Shown: positions 61,778 to 64,000 of the stretch, one piece after another
Position numbering within the stretch: the stretch's first letter is position 1
How the letters are laid out: every line of letters starts with the position of its first letter
Assembly: GCF_043945595.1 (NCBI RefSeq)
Contig: NZ_JBIFNP010000001.1
Coordinates: 4,092,001 to 4,156,000, forward strand
Source: Paenibacillus_S sp043945595
GTDB taxonomy: Bacteria > Bacillota > Bacilli > Paenibacillales > NBRC-103111
Reading direction: 5' to 3'
DNA: 64,000 bases
Translations under genes and position numbers: made by a program
The notes under the pieces: model-generated
The model's input: only the letters and a program-made list of their open reading frames with translations
The model's database searches: none
Told to the model about the DNA's origin: nothing

Positions 61778-62431
61778 TTAACGCTTGCGGAATTCGAGCT
61801 GACGCTCGAAGCAGTACCTGATAATCTTCTGCCGGTCCCGGTCGGTAATCTCCGCGTAGCGGACGATGACCTGCTGATTGCCGGTTTCCAGCGGCTTGAT
61901 GCGGACAAGCTCTCCTTTGAAAAACACATGCTCGACTTGTCCGCTCTTATAGTTGATCAACAGCCAGCAGCTTACCGTCTGCTGAGGCACCAGCGTAACA
62001 TAGCCGTCGCACAGGAAAGAAATGCCGCCGCCTCCGACGTCGTCGGTTATGGCGATGAACTGAAGCTGCTCGGAGTAATTGACCGCAACTTCAAGCTCTG
62101 CGGGCACCCTCAAGAAATTACGCCGCTGCACCTTGGTAATGGCGTCAGGCTCGGGCTTCTTAATGAGCACCAGCCGGATCACATCGTCGGTAAAACCAAG
62201 AACGGAGCTGGTAAAAAAGTTTTTCACCCCGCCGTCCGTCAAAAAATAGGTTGAAATTTCGTCACCGACATACAAGCGCTTCAGGCGGCCGGTATTCTCA
62301 TTAATAGGGACTTCCATACTGATATAATTGTCTGTCACGTCGGCAATTCTCGATTTGAATTCCTGTCTCGCTTCTTCCTCGTCAATGGAATTCACTTGTA
62401 TATGTAAAATTTGATTTACTTTTGGAAGCAT
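61778..62431 (-). CDS. ypfA: PilZ-domain flagellar brake protein (YpfA/DgrA-like)
   Basis: 217-residue cyclic-di-GMP receptor with an N-terminal YcgR-type domain and a C-terminal PilZ domain. The arginine motif is QRRNFLRV near 108-115. The second motif, normally D/N-x-S-x-x-G, reads DVGGGGISF, so the Ser is Gly; binding may be altered. The ATG at 62431 (MLPKVNQILH) has GGAGG eight bases upstream. In B. subtilis YpfA slows motility by contacting MotA. Confidence 0.9.
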   Translation of the reverse strand: MLPKVNQILHIQVNSIDEEEARQEFKSRIADVTDNYISMEVPINENTGRLKRLYVGDEISTYFLTDGGVKNFFTSSVLGFTDDVIRLVLIKKPEPDAITKVQRRNFLRVPAELEVAVNYSEQLQFIAITDDVGGGGISFLCDGYVTLVPQQTVSCWLLINYKSGQVEHVFFKGELVRIKPLETGNQQVIVRYAEITDRDRQKIIRYCFERQLEFRKR

Positions 62432-62524
62432 CCTCTGCACCTCCCCGCCCATGATGTCAAAACCAGTACTGAAGTACTAGATTCCCAGATTCATTATACC
62501 ATGTCGCCCCTATATGGGAAGCAC

Positions 62525-62558
62525 AAAAAAGGAGCCGTCCCGATGAAGACGGCTCCTT
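62525..62558 (-). terminator. Terminator of ypeB
   Basis: On minus AAGGAGCCGTC/GACGGCTCCTT around TTCATCGG, then TTTT. Eleven bases past the ypeB stop. Confidence 0.9.
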
Positions 62559-62568
62559 CAGAAAGCGA

Positions 62569-63927
62569 TCAGGTTTGATTTACCTGTGCTTCTTCCTTGC
62601 GTATATGCTCAATCTTTTCTTCCGTACCGTTATCCGCATTGATATACACACGGTACAAGGAGCCGTTGATGGTACCCGAGTATTGGTAGCACAGCACCTC
62701 TTCCTGCAGATCGTTGCGGATCAGCGCCAACGTTTCATCGCTGATTTTAAGCTGCGGATTTAGCGACTTCCGAGCTTGCTCCGCAGTCAGCGCAGGCTCT
62801 TTCAGCTGGCGTTCCTTATGATTATATACATAATCCGTTGCCTGCAGCCCGATGATTTCCCCATTGTCCAGGGCGACTTTAACGCCGACTTTATCGATAT
62901 AGTTCACGATATTATTTTTGCGGGTGGCAAAAATCAAATTTCCGATGTTATTGTATTCGTCATAGCTTACGGCCGTCATGTCCTTATAATCGTGCGAATC
63001 GAGAAATTCCGCTGCGGCATCCCTTGCCTGGCGGATATCGAGTTTTTTCTCGGCAGCCGGTCTGCTCGCTGAAAACCACAGCAGCTGCCCGCCCTTGGTG
63101 CTGTAATCCATATGGACGCCGTCATTCGTATTTGCCTTCGGAGCCATGACGCTGAACGACTGATATTCCGTTCCCGTTCCGTTCTCTACGACTTGAATGC
63201 CAGACGGGTCCTGCAGCTGAAGAAACTGTGCAGCCTTCTGCTTAATCTGCTCTGCCGTCACATTGTCGCCGCTCAGCATGCTGACATCATTTTTTTGGTA
63301 CATGCTCAGCAGACTCGGACTCCATTTGACGTCCGCATATTCAGAGACTTTCTTGTCTACAGTCTGAAAGCCATCGATAATCGCATTATCGAGCGGCTGT
63401 TTTTCCGTCGCAAGGGCCGTTTCCACATCCATCCAGCGGAGGTTGCTTTGCAGTACCTTGGACTGCATGTCGCGAAGACTTGTCGAGATTTCCTCGGAAT
63501 GTTGGTACAGCGCGTTCAAATTGCCCATTTCTTCCTGGCTTAACGGCTGCTTGCTCAAATCGCGCATAGCGGCACGGTAAGAGAAGTTGGCCATATTCGC
63601 CAAAAATTCTTCCGTTTTATTAAACGGCAGCAGCGTCAGAGGCAGCTGCGAAATCTCATTCTGAGCCTGGCTCGTAATACGCCATACGTTGATCAGCCCT
63701 TTTTTATAAGCATCCTGCGACGTGTTATTTACCGCCAGCGTATTGCCCAGCTCCGTGTGCAGCTTATCCACATGAAAGGATAAATCATGAAACGCACGCT
63801 GATACGAATTTTCAGCTTTGATCAGGATCGAGTTTTTTTCCTGATGCTCTAAGTATCCCCATACTCCCGCCCCAACCAAGGCAACAAGCAAAATGGGGAA
63901 CATAACGATGCTTAATCTTTTGTACAT
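62569..63927 (-). CDS. ypeB: Germination protein YpeB
   Basis: 452-residue spore protein needed to place and protect the cortex hydrolase SleB. One N-terminal membrane helix (IVMFPILLVALVGAGVWGYL) is followed by a long helical part and, from about 200, repeated PepSY-like units (ITAEQIKQKAAQFLQL, IRQARDAAAEFLDSHDY, LTAEQARKSLNPQL). The ATG at 63927 (MYKRLSIVMF) has GGGAG ten bases upstream. sleB is expected just beyond the window edge, as in Bacillus, but cannot be seen. Confidence 0.95.
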   Translation of the reverse strand: MYKRLSIVMFPILLVALVGAGVWGYLEHQEKNSILIKAENSYQRAFHDLSFHVDKLHTELGNTLAVNNTSQDAYKKGLINVWRITSQAQNEISQLPLTLLPFNKTEEFLANMANFSYRAAMRDLSKQPLSQEEMGNLNALYQHSEEISTSLRDMQSKVLQSNLRWMDVETALATEKQPLDNAIIDGFQTVDKKVSEYADVKWSPSLLSMYQKNDVSMLSGDNVTAEQIKQKAAQFLQLQDPSGIQVVENGTGTEYQSFSVMAPKANTNDGVHMDYSTKGGQLLWFSASRPAAEKKLDIRQARDAAAEFLDSHDYKDMTAVSYDEYNNIGNLIFATRKNNIVNYIDKVGVKVALDNGEIIGLQATDYVYNHKERQLKEPALTAEQARKSLNPQLKISDETLALIRNDLQEEVLCYQYSGTINGSLYRVYINADNGTEEKIEHIRKEEAQVNQT

Positions 63928-64000
63928 GGTTGTTCTTCTCCCTTCGTCAGCCAAACTTGGTTGGTTGTAGTTTTTGCCCGGAGAAGGAGTCTTATACAAA

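Noticed and set aside
1..64000. Mobile elements, prophage, integron, restriction-modification, toxin-antitoxin pair or CRISPR array
   Set aside because: No transposase, integrase, methyltransferase or spaced direct repeats are visible. The nucleotidyltransferase at 51 kb lacks a partner.

Overview
The window is a low-mobility chromosomal segment from an endospore-forming Firmicute, almost certainly a Paenibacillus or close relative. The evidence is: sporulation genes (spoIVA, spoVIF, ypeB, ypjB); bacillithiol genes (bshA, bshB1); a fused-type DinG; a two-subunit heptaprenyl diphosphate synthase; and a gene order that closely follows the Bacillus subtilis stretch ypeB-ypfA-ypfB-cmk-ypfD-fni-yphA-der-gpsA-yphE-yphF-spoIVA-hbs-mtrB-hepS-menG-hepT-ndk-cheR-aroC-aroB-aroH-trpEDCFBA-hisC-tyrA-ypiF-qcrABC-ypjA-ypjB-ypjC-ypjD-dapB-mgsA-bshB1-bshA-cca-birA-panBCD-dinG. 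Almost every gene is on the minus strand; only the phosphate transporter pair, a YitT protein and a DUF2642 protein are on plus. I see no insertion sequence, prophage, integrase or CRISPR array.

Layout from left to right. 1-3 kb: a partial MtaD-type deaminase and a DUF47/PiT phosphate uptake pair. 3-10 kb: rex, dinG, a TPR protein and the pantothenate genes panBCD, which sit behind a structured leader. 10-19 kb: birA, cca, bacillithiol synthesis, methylglyoxal synthase, dapB, a MazG-like protein, YitT, YpjB and YpjA. 19-26 kb: the menaquinol:cytochrome c reductase operon qcrABC, then a less conserved block with a gene remnant, an uncharacterised 374-residue protein, a phosphatase, an ECF sigma/anti-sigma pair and a candidate small RNA. 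26-38 kb: the aromatic amino-acid supra-operon (aroC-aroB-aroH-trpEDCFBA-hisC-tyrA). 38-46 kb: a small gene, cheR, ndk and a menaquinone cluster of futalosine type (hepS-menG-ubiA-ubiX-mqnA-hepT). 46-64 kb: mtrB (TRAP), a PAP2 protein, tRNA-Pro, hbs, spoIVA, two ferredoxins, gpsA, plsY, der, a YIEGIA pair, fni, the S1-like protein, plsC, cmk, YpfB, the PilZ protein YpfA and ypeB.

The parts connect. Chorismate made by aroC/aroB feeds tryptophan (trp), tyrosine/histidine (tyrA, hisC, aroH) and menaquinone (mqnA), and the menaquinone made with hepS/hepT/menG feeds qcrABC. The TRAP protein encoded at about 46 kb has a visible target about 10 kb away: eleven NAG triplets in the trpE leader, followed by a terminator.

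A strong caveat concerns sequence quality. Twelve normally intact and mostly essential genes carry 14 lesions: ten single-base insertions, three single-base deletions and one in-frame TGA. Each can be undone by one base. I read this as mainly sequence error in the assembly rather than biology, and I give each of these genes as one full-length entry with the lesion position stated.
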